From Achromobacter pestifer (lineage in GTDB: Bacteria; Pseudomonadota; Gammaproteobacteria; Burkholderiales; Burkholderiaceae_B): 64,000 nt of DNA. The translations under genes were made by a program, and so were the position numbers. The notes beneath the pieces are model-generated. The model was not told where the DNA came from. It worked only from the letters and a program-made list of their open reading frames with translations, and searched no databases. This document shows positions 35,951-44,635 of the stretch, piece by piece. The DNA lies in NCBI RefSeq assembly GCF_013267355.1, contig NZ_CP053985.1, forward strand, positions 806,001-870,000, given 5' to 3'. Numbering within the stretch: the first letter of the stretch is position 1; each line of letters starts with the position of its first letter.

Positions 35951-35994
35951 CTATCAAAAATGATAGAAAATATCTAATTGTGTCTAAATAATAA
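35951..35994 (+). promoter_or_regulatory. AT-rich regulatory region with palindrome ahead of an unknown gene
   Basis: CTATCA-AAAA-TGATAG (35951-35966) is a perfect inverted repeat. It is followed by an AT-rich stretch with TAAATA/TAATAA (35985-35994) as possible -10, but no consensus -35. The palindrome would lie near -35, a usual place for an activator or repressor. The following leader to the ATG at 36127 is about 125 bases and GC-rich. Confidence 0.4.
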
Positions 35995-36126
35995 GACCCG
36001 GCGGCGCCAGGCCGCAAAGCGACACAAGCCCCCCGCGAACAGGCGAGCCATGGCGCGCAGCGCCTGCCGGGGAGCAGCACAAGAACGACAGCGCCCTGCC
36101 CCGAACGACCGGAGATCTGCCCAGCC

Positions 36127-36633
36127 ATGCCCCATACCATCACGCTTGCCGCCAATGAAACGGCAACCATCACCGCCGAACAAGCCAACGCCAGCGGCGC
36201 CTACAGCGAAATCACCCTGGGCCAGTATTCGCACCTGCTAGTCGACGGCGCCGAAGTGAGCTTCAAGCACATCACGCTGGAGCGGCTGGGCAGCCGTGTC
36301 ATCGAGTTGAGCAATGGCGCGCAGTTGCACGTCGGCGCGCTGGGATTCGCCAGCATGGGGGCCAGCATCACTTACCGCATCGGCGCGGGTTGCGCGCTGA
36401 CCTTCGACGCCAGCCAATGGGATCCGGAAGTGGTCGCCAACACCACTTTCGATTTCGCCAGCCAGGGCAGCGGCATGCTGAAGTACTTCCCGTTCATCAA
36501 TCCGGAATGGCTGGACTGCCCGAACGTGACGGGCTACACGGAAGGCGACATGCTCGAAATCGCCGGCCAGGGCAGCGCCCAGCGCTTCCAGGTACGCGAC
36601 GGGCGCATCGTGGCCAACGCCCGCGCCGCCTAA
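36127..36633 (+). CDS. Hypothetical protein, beta-rich, 168 residues
   Basis: I do not recognise a family. CGGAGAT lies at a proper distance before the ATG. The product is acidic, without signal peptide or membrane span. It starts M-P-H-T-I-T-L-A-A-N-E-T and shows alternating short hydrophobic and small residues (I-T-L-G-Q-Y, L-L-V-D-G-A, A-Q-L-H-V-G-A-L) suggesting many beta strands, perhaps a small beta-helix or beta-sandwich. Codon use is like its neighbours. It stands alone between two terminator-like hairpins with its own AT-rich control region, so expression seems independently regulated. Confidence 0.65.
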   Translation: MPHTITLAANETATITAEQANASGAYSEITLGQYSHLLVDGAEVSFKHITLERLGSRVIELSNGAQLHVGALGFASMGASITYRIGAGCALTFDASQWDPEVVANTTFDFASQGSGMLKYFPFINPEWLDCPNVTGYTEGDMLEIAGQGSAQRFQVRDGRIVANARAA

Positions 36634-36639
36634 GCAGCC

Positions 36640-36660
36640 GGGCCGGCGTTGCGCCGGCCC
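36640..36660. terminator. GC hairpin between convergent genes
   Basis: GGGCCGGCG / CGCCGGCCC with a 3-base loop directly after the stop at 36633 and 8 bases from the convergent trpS stop. No T run. Confidence 0.5.
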
Positions 36661-36667
36661 CTTGGGC

Positions 36668-38020
36668 TTATTCCTGCGACAGCGACGACAGCGCGGCGCG
36701 CGCGCGCGCCAGCAAGGCGCCGGATTCGTCCTGCGCGCCCGCCGGCGCGGTCGCCACGGCCACGCCGTCGATCAAGGCCGCATAGCCCTGCCCGTCGGCC
36801 TGCAGCGCGGCATCGGCCGGTTCCGCCTGCAGACGGCGCATGACGGCGCCAGCTTCCTTCGGATCGGCGAAGCGCTGCGACAGCAGCAGTTCCTCGCCGT
36901 CGGCGGCCAGCAGGCGGAAGCGGAAGCCGCCGTCTTCATCGCGGAAGCTGACGAAGCGCGCGCCCTTGCCCTTTTCCTTCTTGGGCTGCGCGGCCTTGGC
37001 GCCGGAACCGGCTTCCAGATTGCGCAGGCCCACGGCCTGGCGCAGTTCCAGCATGAACGGCGTAGCCAACTTGCGCGCCTTGGCGGCGCCGGCCTGCAGG
37101 ATCTCTTCGATGCGGCCGGGGTTGGCCATCAGGTCGACGTACTTCTCGCGCATGGGCGCCAGCAGGTTCTCCAGGTGGTCGTACAGCGCCTGCTTGGCTT
37201 CGCCCCAGCCCAGGCCCTCTTCGAGCTGCTTGCGCAGCGCGGCGGCCTGCTCGTGCGTGGCGAAGGCGCGGTAGATGGTGTACAGGTGCGAGTTCTCGGC
37301 ATCCTTGGGCTCGCCCGGCGCGCGCGAATCAGTGACGATGCGCATCACCGCCGCGCGCAGCGCGCTGGCGCCGCCCTCGAACAGCGGAATGGTGTTGTTG
37401 TAGCTCTTGGACATCTTGCGGCCGTCCAGGCCCGGCAAGGTCGCCACGTCCTCTTCGATCACGACTTCCGGCAGCGTGAAGTAGTCGCGGCCGTACAGGT
37501 GATTGAAGCGCTGCGCGATGTCGCGCGCCATTTCCAGATGCTGGATCTGGTCGCGGCCCACGGGCACCTTGTTGGCGTTGAACATGACGATGTCCGCGGC
37601 CATCAGCACCGGGTACGAGAACAGGCCCATGGTCACGCCATCGTCCGGCTCCAGGCCCTTTTCCGTGTTCTGGTCCACCGACGCCTTGTAGGCATGCGCC
37701 CGGTTCATCAGGCCCTTGGCCGTGACGCAGTTCAACAGCCAGGTCAGCTCGGGAATCTCGGGGATGTCCGACTGGCGGTAGAAGGTCACGCGCTCGTGGT
37801 CCAGGCCCACCGCCAGCCAGGTGGCGGCGATTTCCAGGCGCGAGCGCGCCACGCGGGCCGGGTCGTCGCACTTGATGAGGGCGTGGTAGTCCGCCATGAA
37901 GAAGAATGCGTCCACGCCGGGCTGCGCGCTGGCCTGGACGGCGGGACGGATCGCGCCCGCGTAATTGCCGAGGTGGGGAGTTCCAGAGGTGGTGATGCCG
38001 GTAAGGACGCGGGTATTCAT
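36668..38020 (-). CDS. trpS: Tryptophanyl-tRNA synthetase with extra C-terminal YegP-like domain
   Basis: 450 residues. The class I core (1-335) has the HIGH-equivalent [10 protein letters not shown] and K-M-S-K-S in [10 protein letters not shown], and charges tRNA with Trp. After a Lys/Gly/Ala linker (P-K-K-E-K-G-K-G), residues about 354-400 read [24 protein letters not shown], which resembles the DUF1508/YegP fold. A further tail of about 50 residues follows. The usual bacterial TrpS stops at about 334, so this is a fusion-type enlarged enzyme; the extra domain's role is unknown. Confidence 0.93.
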   Translation of the reverse strand: MNTRVLTGITTSGTPHLGNYAGAIRPAVQASAQPGVDAFFFMADYHALIKCDDPARVARSRLEIAATWLAVGLDHERVTFYRQSDIPEIPELTWLLNCVTAKGLMNRAHAYKASVDQNTEKGLEPDDGVTMGLFSYPVLMAADIVMFNANKVPVGRDQIQHLEMARDIAQRFNHLYGRDYFTLPEVVIEEDVATLPGLDGRKMSKSYNNTIPLFEGGASALRAAVMRIVTDSRAPGEPKDAENSHLYTIYRAFATHEQAAALRKQLEEGLGWGEAKQALYDHLENLLAPMREKYVDLMANPGRIEEILQAGAAKARKLATPFMLELRQAVGLRNLEAGSGAKAAQPKKEKGKGARFVSFRDEDGGFRFRLLAADGEELLLSQRFADPKEAGAVMRRLQAEPADAALQADGQGYAALIDGVAVATAPAGAQDESGALLARARAALSSLSQE

Positions 38021-38076
38021 GAGGCGAAGAGGCGTTTGCTAGGGGAAACGCCCAGTGTAACGTGCCGGGCGGACGG

Positions 38077-38400
38077 CTACAGAACGGCCAGCACCGGCGC
38101 CGCCAGCGCGCACAGGCCGCCGGCGGTCAGCGCGGCGCGCGGCCGGAACGTCAGGAACCAGATCAGCAGCAGTCCGGCGATGCTGAGGATGCCTATCCAT
38201 TCGACCGTGCCGTAGCTCCAGCCCCAGACCGCCGCCGAGGCGCACAGGGACAGGGCCAGCGCCACCCAGCCGAACAGGCGCAAGGGCAAGCGATGGCGCC
38301 GGGGCAAGGCGCGGTCGAACAGGTCCTCGTAGTGACGGTCCATGCCCAGGCACAGGGCGGAAAAACCCGCATAGGCCAGGCAGAAGGCGGCTAGCGTCAT
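38077..38400 (-). CDS. DUF3325 membrane protein
   Basis: 107 residues, three to four membrane helices. Typical opening A-A-F-C-L-A-Y-A-G-F-S-A-L-C-L-G-M-D-R-H and a mid L-R-L-F-G-W-V-A-L. DUF3325 proteins accompany PepSY-type iron genes; function unknown. The ATG overlaps the PepSY gene's stop in an ATGA (38397-38400), so it is translationally coupled as the last of the four-gene operon. Confidence 0.82.
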   Translation of the reverse strand: MTLAAFCLAYAGFSALCLGMDRHYEDLFDRALPRRHRLPLRLFGWVALALSLCASAAVWGWSYGTVEWIGILSIAGLLLIWFLTFRPRAALTAGGLCALAAPVLAVL

Positions 38401-40058
38401 AGCGTATCCCCTCTAGGTTCGTAGGCGTGCTGGACAGGCGGGGGCGGGGGCTGCACGGCGGACTTGGCGGCTGCGCTTGCCTTGGCTGCCCCCTTGATCG
38501 GCGCCCTGGCAGCCGCCTTGCCGGCGCGGGCGGCCTTGCGGGCCATCCAGGCCAGCAACAGCGCCCCAACCAGGCAGGTCAGGTCGAAACCGGCCATGAC
38601 CCAGTCGCCCGCAGGCAGCGACACGCCCAGATGGCGCGAGGTCGTCAGGGCGTTGACCACCGGCACCAGCGCCAAGGCGGCCGCCGCGACGGCCAGCAGG
38701 TCGCGCCACTTGCGGTGCTGGAACAGGAAGGCGTAGACCAGCGACAGCCCCCAGGCGGCGAAGAAGGCGCGTGACTCCCAGAACTGCCTGCCCGGCAGAT
38801 CGGCGGGCAAGAGGCGGTTGGCCCAGAAAAAGGCCGCGACCGAGATGAACAGACCTGCGATCGTGCCGGCATTGAGCGCGTCCACCAGCCGCAGCGAGAA
38901 CGCTTCACGCGCGCCCGGACGGGCCTTCTGACGCCGCTTGGCGATCCACAGGACCATGCCCGTGCCGACCATGGCCGTGCCCGCCATGCTGACCAGGAAA
39001 TAAAGCCAGCGCAGGAACGGTTCGGCGAACAGGCCCAGGTGCAGGCCGACGATGACGCCGGCGGTACGCGCCGTGGCGCCGAGTTCGTCCTCGCTTTCCT
39101 GCAGCGCGCCCGTGACGCCGTCAAAGCGCATGTATGGCGCCAGCTTGCCGAACGACACGCCATCGGCGGCGTCGCGCACCAGGGTCACGGTCGCGCCGGC
39201 ATCGCCCGGATGGTTGACGGTGACGCGCCCCACCCGGCCTTGCCAATGCTGCTGCGCCTGCTCCACCAGCGGCGCCAGCGGCAGCAGCGGCGCGGGCTCG
39301 TTGCGCGCGGGGGTGATCTTGAACGACTTGAAGACATCGTCGGAATACTGGCGCGGGCTCTCGTAGACGGCCAGTATGCCGGCCGGCATCAGCATGGCCA
39401 TGAACAGCACCAGCCCGCTGAACGTGATCATCAGATGGAACGGCAATCCCAGCACCGACAAGGCGTTATGGCCGTCCATCCAGGCGCGCTGTCCGCCCTT
39501 TCTGGGCCGGAAGGTGAAGAAATCGGTGAAGATCTTCTTGTGGGTGATGATGCCGCTGATGATGGCCACCAGCATGAACATGCCGGCGATGCTGGCGAGC
39601 CAGCGGCCCCAGGGAAACGCGGTTTCCAGTTCGAAATGGAAACGGTAGAAGAAATCGCCGCCGCGCGTCTCGCGCGCGGTCACGGCCTGGCCGTTGGCCG
39701 GGTCCAACTTCACGCGCACGAAGCCGCGTTCGCCGGGCTTGGGCTTGGGCACCTGGTAAAGCAATTGGATCGACGGCTCGCGGTCGGACGGCGGCGTGAT
39801 GAACCAGCGCGTGGCGTCCGGCGCATGTTCGCTCAGGTAGCGCTGCGCGGCGGCCACGGACTGCGCAGCAGGCGCGGGCCGCACCTGGATCTCGGGTTGC
39901 ATCCAGGCCGTGATCTCGGGGCGGAAGAATGCCAGCGTGCCGGTCAGGAACATCGCGAACAGCACCCAGCCGAAGATCAGCCCCGACCAGGTGTGCAGCC
40001 AGGACATGGATTGGCGCAGGCCTTCTTCGCCCGGCGCCTTGTCCACTTTCGCCTTCAT
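38397..40058 (-). CDS. PepSY-associated transmembrane protein
   Basis: 553 residues from ATG 40058, with ATGA overlaps at both ends. The first helix contains S-W-L-H-T-W-S-G-L-I-F-G-W-V-L-F, the hallmark of PepSY_TM (COG3182) proteins. A periplasmic PepSY loop follows with G-R-W-L-A-S-I-A-G-M-F, then three or more further helices. The tail is unusually Ala/Lys/Pro-rich with five consecutive prolines. These proteins sit beside TonB-dependent siderophore receptors and include ferric reductase-like members (FoxB/FiuB type). A role in reducing or releasing siderophore iron is inferred from this context. Confidence 0.85.
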   Translation of the reverse strand: MKAKVDKAPGEEGLRQSMSWLHTWSGLIFGWVLFAMFLTGTLAFFRPEITAWMQPEIQVRPAPAAQSVAAAQRYLSEHAPDATRWFITPPSDREPSIQLLYQVPKPKPGERGFVRVKLDPANGQAVTARETRGGDFFYRFHFELETAFPWGRWLASIAGMFMLVAIISGIITHKKIFTDFFTFRPRKGGQRAWMDGHNALSVLGLPFHLMITFSGLVLFMAMLMPAGILAVYESPRQYSDDVFKSFKITPARNEPAPLLPLAPLVEQAQQHWQGRVGRVTVNHPGDAGATVTLVRDAADGVSFGKLAPYMRFDGVTGALQESEDELGATARTAGVIVGLHLGLFAEPFLRWLYFLVSMAGTAMVGTGMVLWIAKRRQKARPGAREAFSLRLVDALNAGTIAGLFISVAAFFWANRLLPADLPGRQFWESRAFFAAWGLSLVYAFLFQHRKWRDLLAVAAAALALVPVVNALTTSRHLGVSLPAGDWVMAGFDLTCLVGALLLAWMARKAARAGKAAARAPIKGAAKASAAAKSAVQPPPPPVQHAYEPRGDTL

Positions 40059-40363
40059 GCCGCCCCCATGGTCCGGCCGGCCAGGAACAGCGCGCCCAGC
40101 AAGGCGGCGGGCAATAGCACGCCGGCCCAGGCGCGCCAGGCATTGCGCGTGGCGAATACCCAGATCACGCCGCAGGCGTAGAACACGAAGGACAGCATCT
40201 GCGCCGTGACCACGGCGTCCGGCCGCCGCATGGGCAGCCAGATCGCCAGGCAGGCGGCGGCCGCCGACGCCAGGACGTAGCCGCCCAGGATGGCGGCCGC
40301 CGCCCTGGAAAAGACGGCCAGACGGTAGCGCATCATGCCTGCGCCGGCTGCGGGAGCTTTCAC
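40055..40363 (-). CDS. DUF3649 membrane protein
   Basis: 102 residues with about three membrane helices. G-G-Y-V-L-A-S, A-Q-M-L-S-F-V-F-Y-A-C-G-V-I-W-V-F-A and R-N-A-W-R-A-W fit DUF3649, annotated in some genomes as an iron-transport-associated protein. The start ATG overlaps the DUF4198 stop and its own stop overlaps the PepSY start, both as ATGA. Confidence 0.8.
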   Translation of the reverse strand: MKAPAAGAGMMRYRLAVFSRAAAAILGGYVLASAAAACLAIWLPMRRPDAVVTAQMLSFVFYACGVIWVFATRNAWRAWAGVLLPAALLGALFLAGRTMGAA

Positions 40364-40992
40364 TGGGACACGTTGAAGGTTGTGGTCGAAACGTAGCGGA
40401 TCTTGGCGTAGGCCTTGCCGTCGGCCTCACCCGCCTTGTCTTCGACGTGGGCGGCTTCGAGCACGTACTGGCCGGGCCACGGCGTGGTGATTTCGATGCG
40501 GCCGTTTTCATCGCTGTGGAAGCGCTTTTCCCATTTGGGCGGGCCGAACACGGTGACTTCGGTCTTGGCCAGCGGCTTGCCCTTGAACTGCAGCACGAAA
40601 GCGTTGGTCCCGGCCGCGACCGGCACGAGTTCCAGGTCCAGCTTGCCCTCGGTGTCGGCGCGGCCGGCCTTGGCGCCGTACTGCACCAGGGTGTCCTTGA
40701 ACTGGTAGGCCTGGCGCAGGCGCACGTCGCCCTTGCCCGCCGCCGCGAATTCGAGGAAGTCCGCGCCCTCGCCCGAGGCCTTCAGCGCCTTGCCGTCGGC
40801 GCCCGTCACGACGGGCGCAACCATGATCTTGCCGAGCAGGCCGTCGCGCTTTTCGCGCACGTCGTCCGCCCATTCCCCGAAATACGCCTTGGCCGGTCCC
40901 TCGGCGCTGCGTTCCAGCCAAACGAAATGCGCCTGCGCGGCGCCCGCCGCGCCCATGAGGGCGATGGCGGCCAAGGTTCTTGCGAATGTCAT
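40360..40992 (-). CDS. DUF4198 periplasmic protein
   Basis: 210 residues; CTAAAGGAAATC precedes the ATG. The signal peptide ends A-Q-A just before H-F-V-W-L-E, the usual DUF4198 mature start. A carboxypeptidase-like beta domain occurs in the second half (P-L-A-K-T-E-V-T-V-F-G and G-R-I-E-I-T-T-P-W-P-G-Q-Y). DUF4198 proteins are linked to metal uptake loci. It is the first gene of the four-gene iron operon, behind a Fur-box promoter. Confidence 0.82.
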   Translation of the reverse strand: MTFARTLAAIALMGAAGAAQAHFVWLERSAEGPAKAYFGEWADDVREKRDGLLGKIMVAPVVTGADGKALKASGEGADFLEFAAAGKGDVRLRQAYQFKDTLVQYGAKAGRADTEGKLDLELVPVAAGTNAFVLQFKGKPLAKTEVTVFGPPKWEKRFHSDENGRIEITTPWPGQYVLEAAHVEDKAGEADGKAYAKIRYVSTTTFNVSQ

Positions 40993-41056
40993 TGTTGATT
41001 TCCTTTAGAGGACCGGATCGGGCCAGCCCCGCGGCCAGGACCCGATTCGGAGGGTT

Positions 41057-41075
41057 TTAAATTATAACCATTCTC
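41057..41075 (-). promoter_or_regulatory. Candidate Fur box and -10 of the DUF4198 operon
   Basis: On the minus strand GAGAATGGTTATAATTTAA matches 12 of 19 positions of the classical Fur box by eye and contains a perfect TATAAT. Iron-bound Fur would block this promoter. Confidence 0.5.
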
Positions 41076-41096
41076 ACTTCGAAATAGCGGACAGCC

Positions 41097-43601
41097 TTAC
41101 CAGCGATAGCGCAGGCTGGCCTTGATGGAACGCTGATAGCCGTACCAGCACCAGGAATCGCCCGAGCACGACGCGATGTATTCCTTGTCGAACAGGTTCT
41201 GCACGTTCAGCGCCACCTGCATGCCCTTGAGCGATGGCGATGCGCGGCCCAGGTCGTAGTCCAGCATCAGGTCGAACAGCGTGACCGACGGAACCTTCAG
41301 CGTGTTGGTCTCGTTGCCATACGAGGAACCGATGTAGCGCACGCCGCCGCCCACGCCCATGCCCGCCAGCGGACCTTCCTGAAGCTGGTAGCGGGCCCAC
41401 GCGGACGCCTGTTGCGACGGCACGCCCACGGGCGTCTTGCCCTTCAGGTTCAGGCCCGCGGCGTTGGGATAGCCCTTGGAGTACTCGTTGTCCATCAAGG
41501 AGTACGCGGCCACCAGCGTCAGCCCGCGCAGGGGCTCGGTCTTGGCTTCGAACTCGATCCCCTGCGTGCGCAGCTCGCCGGCCTGGATGGAGCAGCGTCC
41601 ACCGGCCGTGCCGCAGATATGGGTCGGATCCGGATCGGTGGTCGTCATGTTCTCGCGGCGGATGTCGAACGCCGCGACCGACAGCAGCGTGGCGCTGCCC
41701 GGCGGCTGGTACTTGATGCCGACCTCATACTGGTTGCCTTCGATCGGCTTGAACGGCACGTTCTGCCACCCCGTTCCCGACTGCGGTTCGAACGACTCCG
41801 AGTAGCTGAAATAAGGCGCCACGCCGTTGTCGAAGTTGTAGATCACGCCCAGGCGGCCCGTGAACTTCTCCGCATTCAGCGAAGACGGCGCGACCCGTCC
41901 GGTGGCGATCGTGGTGGTCTCGCCCACGGTGCGCGACCAGTCGTAGCGGCCGCCCAGCAACACCGACAGGCGATCGATCTTGATCTGGTCCTGGAAGTAC
42001 AGGCCGGCCTGATACTGCTTGTTGGTCGCGTCCGTCGAGAACGCCGGCGTGGGGATGTTCTGGTGATTGTCCGGATTCAACACGTCCAGCGCGGGCGCTG
42101 TGCCAAAGCCGGACAGCGTGTCGGTCTTGACGTGCTGGTAGTCAAAGCCCACCAGCGCGGTATGCGCGAAACGGCCGGTGTTGAAGCGCGCCTGCAGGTT
42201 GTTGTCCAGGACCAGCGCGCCCACGTCCACGTCGGTCGCGATCGACGCACGCTGCTGGTAGCGATAGGTCTTGTCGGTGTAGCCGTAGTTGTTGGTCATC
42301 GCGCCGTAGATGCTGCGGTACTGCGCTTCCGAACGCGTCCAGCGCAGGCTTTGCGAGGCCTTGAAGGTATCGTTGAAGCGGTGTTCCAGCACGTAGCCCA
42401 GCGAGTAGCTCTTACGGTCGCTCTTTTCGAAGTTGGCGTCGCCGTCGTAGTAGTCCGCCGGCAGGCGGATGCCGTCGGGCGCGGACAGCAGCGTGCGCAT
42501 GGCCGGCACGCTGCCGTAGGAACCCATGTCGGGATCGCGCTGGAAGTTCGTCAGCACCGTCAACGTCGTGTCACTGCTGGGCTTCCAGGTAAAGGCCGGC
42601 GACACGAAGTAGCGGCGTTCCTTGGTGTCTTTGACCTGGCCGTCGGACATGTAGCCCGAACCGGCCAGGCGGTACAGGAATTTGCCCTCGTCATCCACCG
42701 GGCCGCCGAAATCGAAATTGGCGCGGCGGTAGTCATAGTTGCCAACCTGCACCTCGACCTCGCGCAGCGTCTCTTCCAGCGGGCGCTTGCTGACCTGGTT
42801 GACCACGCCGCCCGGACCGCCCTGCCCGTACATGACGGAAGCCGGCCCCTTCAACACGTCCACGCGCTCCAGGCGATAGGCATCCACCTGCGGCAAGGCG
42901 TCGCGGCCGCCGAATACCCGCAGGCCGTCCAGATAGGTCGATGCCGAAAAACCGCGCACGCTGAACTGGTCCAGGCGCGTGGCGGTGGCCCCGCGCGATT
43001 CCGTGGCCACGCCCGCGGTGTAGCGCAACACCTGGTTCAGCGTCTGCGCGCCCTGCTCCGTGATCTGTTCGCGCGTGACCACCGACACCGACTGCGGCGT
43101 TTCGATCAGCGGCGTGTCGGTCTTGGTGGCGCTGGCGCTGACCGTGGCCACATAGCCCACCGTCGTGATTGCGCTGTCGGACATGCCCGACACCGTCACC
43201 GGCGCCAGCGTGGGCGTGTCGCCCGCGGGCGCGGCAACCTGCACCAGCGTCCAGGTATTGCCCGATTGCGCTCGCGCCTGCAGGCCGCTGCCCGCCAGGA
43301 TGCGGGCGAATCCCGCGCCCACCGAGTAGGCGCCCTCCAGCCCGTCCGAGCGGCGTCCGCGCACCAACGCCGGATCGAACGACAGCACCACGCCGGCGCT
43401 GCGCGCGAACTGCGTCAGGGCGTCGGCCAAAGAGCCGGCAGCGATCTGGTAGCCGCGCGGCGCATTCGCGGATGCGGGCGCCGACTGGGCCCAGGCCTGC
43501 GGCATGCCAGCGGCAAGCCCGCCCGCGCATAGGGCGGCCAGCACCGCGATGCGGCCGGCGAACAAAGGGGCGCGCAAGCGCGGGTGAGATGAAACGGACA
43601 C
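41097..43601 (-). CDS. TonB-dependent siderophore receptor with N-terminal signalling (STN) domain
   Basis: 834 residues, GTG start with GGGAGAG upstream. The signal peptide ends A-W-A-Q (about 39). Residues 50-115 are the STN signalling domain (G-S-L-A-D-A-L-T-Q-F-A). The plug runs from about 160 (I-E-T-P-Q-S-V-S-V-V-T-R-E-Q-I), and the 22-strand barrel ends in Y-R-W. It would import a ferric siderophore, probably a hydroxamate by the FpvA/FhuE-like plug (inferred). The STN domain pairs with FecR and FecI directly upstream, making a cell-surface signalling trio. Confidence 0.92.
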   Translation of the reverse strand: MSVSSHPRLRAPLFAGRIAVLAALCAGGLAAGMPQAWAQSAPASANAPRGYQIAAGSLADALTQFARSAGVVLSFDPALVRGRRSDGLEGAYSVGAGFARILAGSGLQARAQSGNTWTLVQVAAPAGDTPTLAPVTVSGMSDSAITTVGYVATVSASATKTDTPLIETPQSVSVVTREQITEQGAQTLNQVLRYTAGVATESRGATATRLDQFSVRGFSASTYLDGLRVFGGRDALPQVDAYRLERVDVLKGPASVMYGQGGPGGVVNQVSKRPLEETLREVEVQVGNYDYRRANFDFGGPVDDEGKFLYRLAGSGYMSDGQVKDTKERRYFVSPAFTWKPSSDTTLTVLTNFQRDPDMGSYGSVPAMRTLLSAPDGIRLPADYYDGDANFEKSDRKSYSLGYVLEHRFNDTFKASQSLRWTRSEAQYRSIYGAMTNNYGYTDKTYRYQQRASIATDVDVGALVLDNNLQARFNTGRFAHTALVGFDYQHVKTDTLSGFGTAPALDVLNPDNHQNIPTPAFSTDATNKQYQAGLYFQDQIKIDRLSVLLGGRYDWSRTVGETTTIATGRVAPSSLNAEKFTGRLGVIYNFDNGVAPYFSYSESFEPQSGTGWQNVPFKPIEGNQYEVGIKYQPPGSATLLSVAAFDIRRENMTTTDPDPTHICGTAGGRCSIQAGELRTQGIEFEAKTEPLRGLTLVAAYSLMDNEYSKGYPNAAGLNLKGKTPVGVPSQQASAWARYQLQEGPLAGMGVGGGVRYIGSSYGNETNTLKVPSVTLFDLMLDYDLGRASPSLKGMQVALNVQNLFDKEYIASCSGDSWCWYGYQRSIKASLRYRW

Positions 43602-43690
43602 AAAACTCTCCCTGTACGGTGGTATCTATCCCTGCCTTCCGTACGGGATCGGAAAACCTGCAAGCCGCAGGTCAGAAAAATTTGTAACGC

Positions 43691-44635
43691 TCACGCCTCG
43701 CGCGGACCCACCTGCAGCCAGTACGGCGTATGCCGCGTGACGCGGATGGGCAAGGCAGGCTCCAGCGCCTTGAGCGCGCGCTCGGCGTCGTCCAGCGGGA
43801 AGACGCCCGACAGCCGCAGGCCGGCCACCGCCGGATCCACGCGGATCATGCCCAGGCGCTGACGCGCCAGGTATTGCGCGAAGTAGTCCAGGCGCCAGTC
43901 CTTGGCCACCACCAGCCCGTCGGTCCAGGCCAGCCTGTCGGGATCGGAGGCGTGACGGCCAATCTCGCCGCTCTCGGAGAATTGCAGGCGTTCACCGGCT
44001 TCGGCATGCGTGGCCACGCCGGCGCGCAGCAACACCACGCTGCCTTCGTACACGCCCACGCGCACCCCTTCGGCGGTGCGGCGCAGGTCGAAGCGCGCTC
44101 GTTCGGCGCGCACCTCGCCATGCCCCGTGTCCACGCGCAGCGCCGCCATGGCGGGCCGCATTTCGGTCTGCACCAGCACTTCGCCGCGCAGCAGATCCAT
44201 GCCACGGGCATCGCCCTGCAAGTGCAGGCGCACCGCGCTGTCGCTGTTCAAGGTGATGTGCAGCCCATCGGCCACCGCCACGGCCAGACGTTCGCCGACG
44301 CCGGTGCTGAGGTCCGCGGCCAGCCGTTGCCACGGCGCATGGCGGTAGCCCGCCCAGCCGGTGAAGGCCGTGCCGCCGATGGCCAGCAACCCGCGCAATA
44401 CCGTGCGGCGGCCCGCCGACGGCGGCGCAGACAATGCGGTATGCGCCAACGCCGCCGGCACGCGGCGCGCATCCTGGCTGATGCGCTGCAAGCGGTCCCA
44501 AGCCTGACGGTGCGCCGGATCCTGCGCCAGCCACGCCTCGCACGATTGCCGTTCCCCCACGCCGGCCATTCCGGATTGCAGCCGCACCCACCAAGCGATC
44601 GCCTGGTCCGCCACCGGATCCGCGGCGCTAGTCAT
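43691..44635 (-). CDS. fecR: FecR-like transmembrane sigma-factor regulator
   Basis: 314 residues from ATG 44635, overlapping the sigma gene by 8 bases. The cytoplasmic N terminus has the anti-sigma pattern A-I-A-W-W-V-R-L-Q-S-G, then W-L-A-Q-D-P-A-H-R-Q-A-W-D-R. One membrane span (about 90-107) is followed by the FecR periplasmic domain, ending in a short STN-like part (L-R-L-S-G-V-F-P-L-D-D). It relays siderophore occupancy of the receptor to FecI. ATG 44647 is an alternative start. Confidence 0.92.
   Translation of the reverse strand: MTSAADPVADQAIAWWVRLQSGMAGVGERQSCEAWLAQDPAHRQAWDRLQRISQDARRVPAALAHTALSAPPSAGRRTVLRGLLAIGGTAFTGWAGYRHAPWQRLAADLSTGVGERLAVAVADGLHITLNSDSAVRLHLQGDARGMDLLRGEVLVQTEMRPAMAALRVDTGHGEVRAERARFDLRRTAEGVRVGVYEGSVVLLRAGVATHAEAGERLQFSESGEIGRHASDPDRLAWTDGLVVAKDWRLDYFAQYLARQRLGMIRVDPAVAGLRLSGVFPLDDAERALKALEPALPIRVTRHTPYWLQVGPREA

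Noticed and set aside
43651..43671. CCTGC-N5-GCAGG plus TTTT after fecR as a terminator before the receptor gene
   Set aside because: The stem is only 5 bp. Partial attenuation is possible but not supportable.
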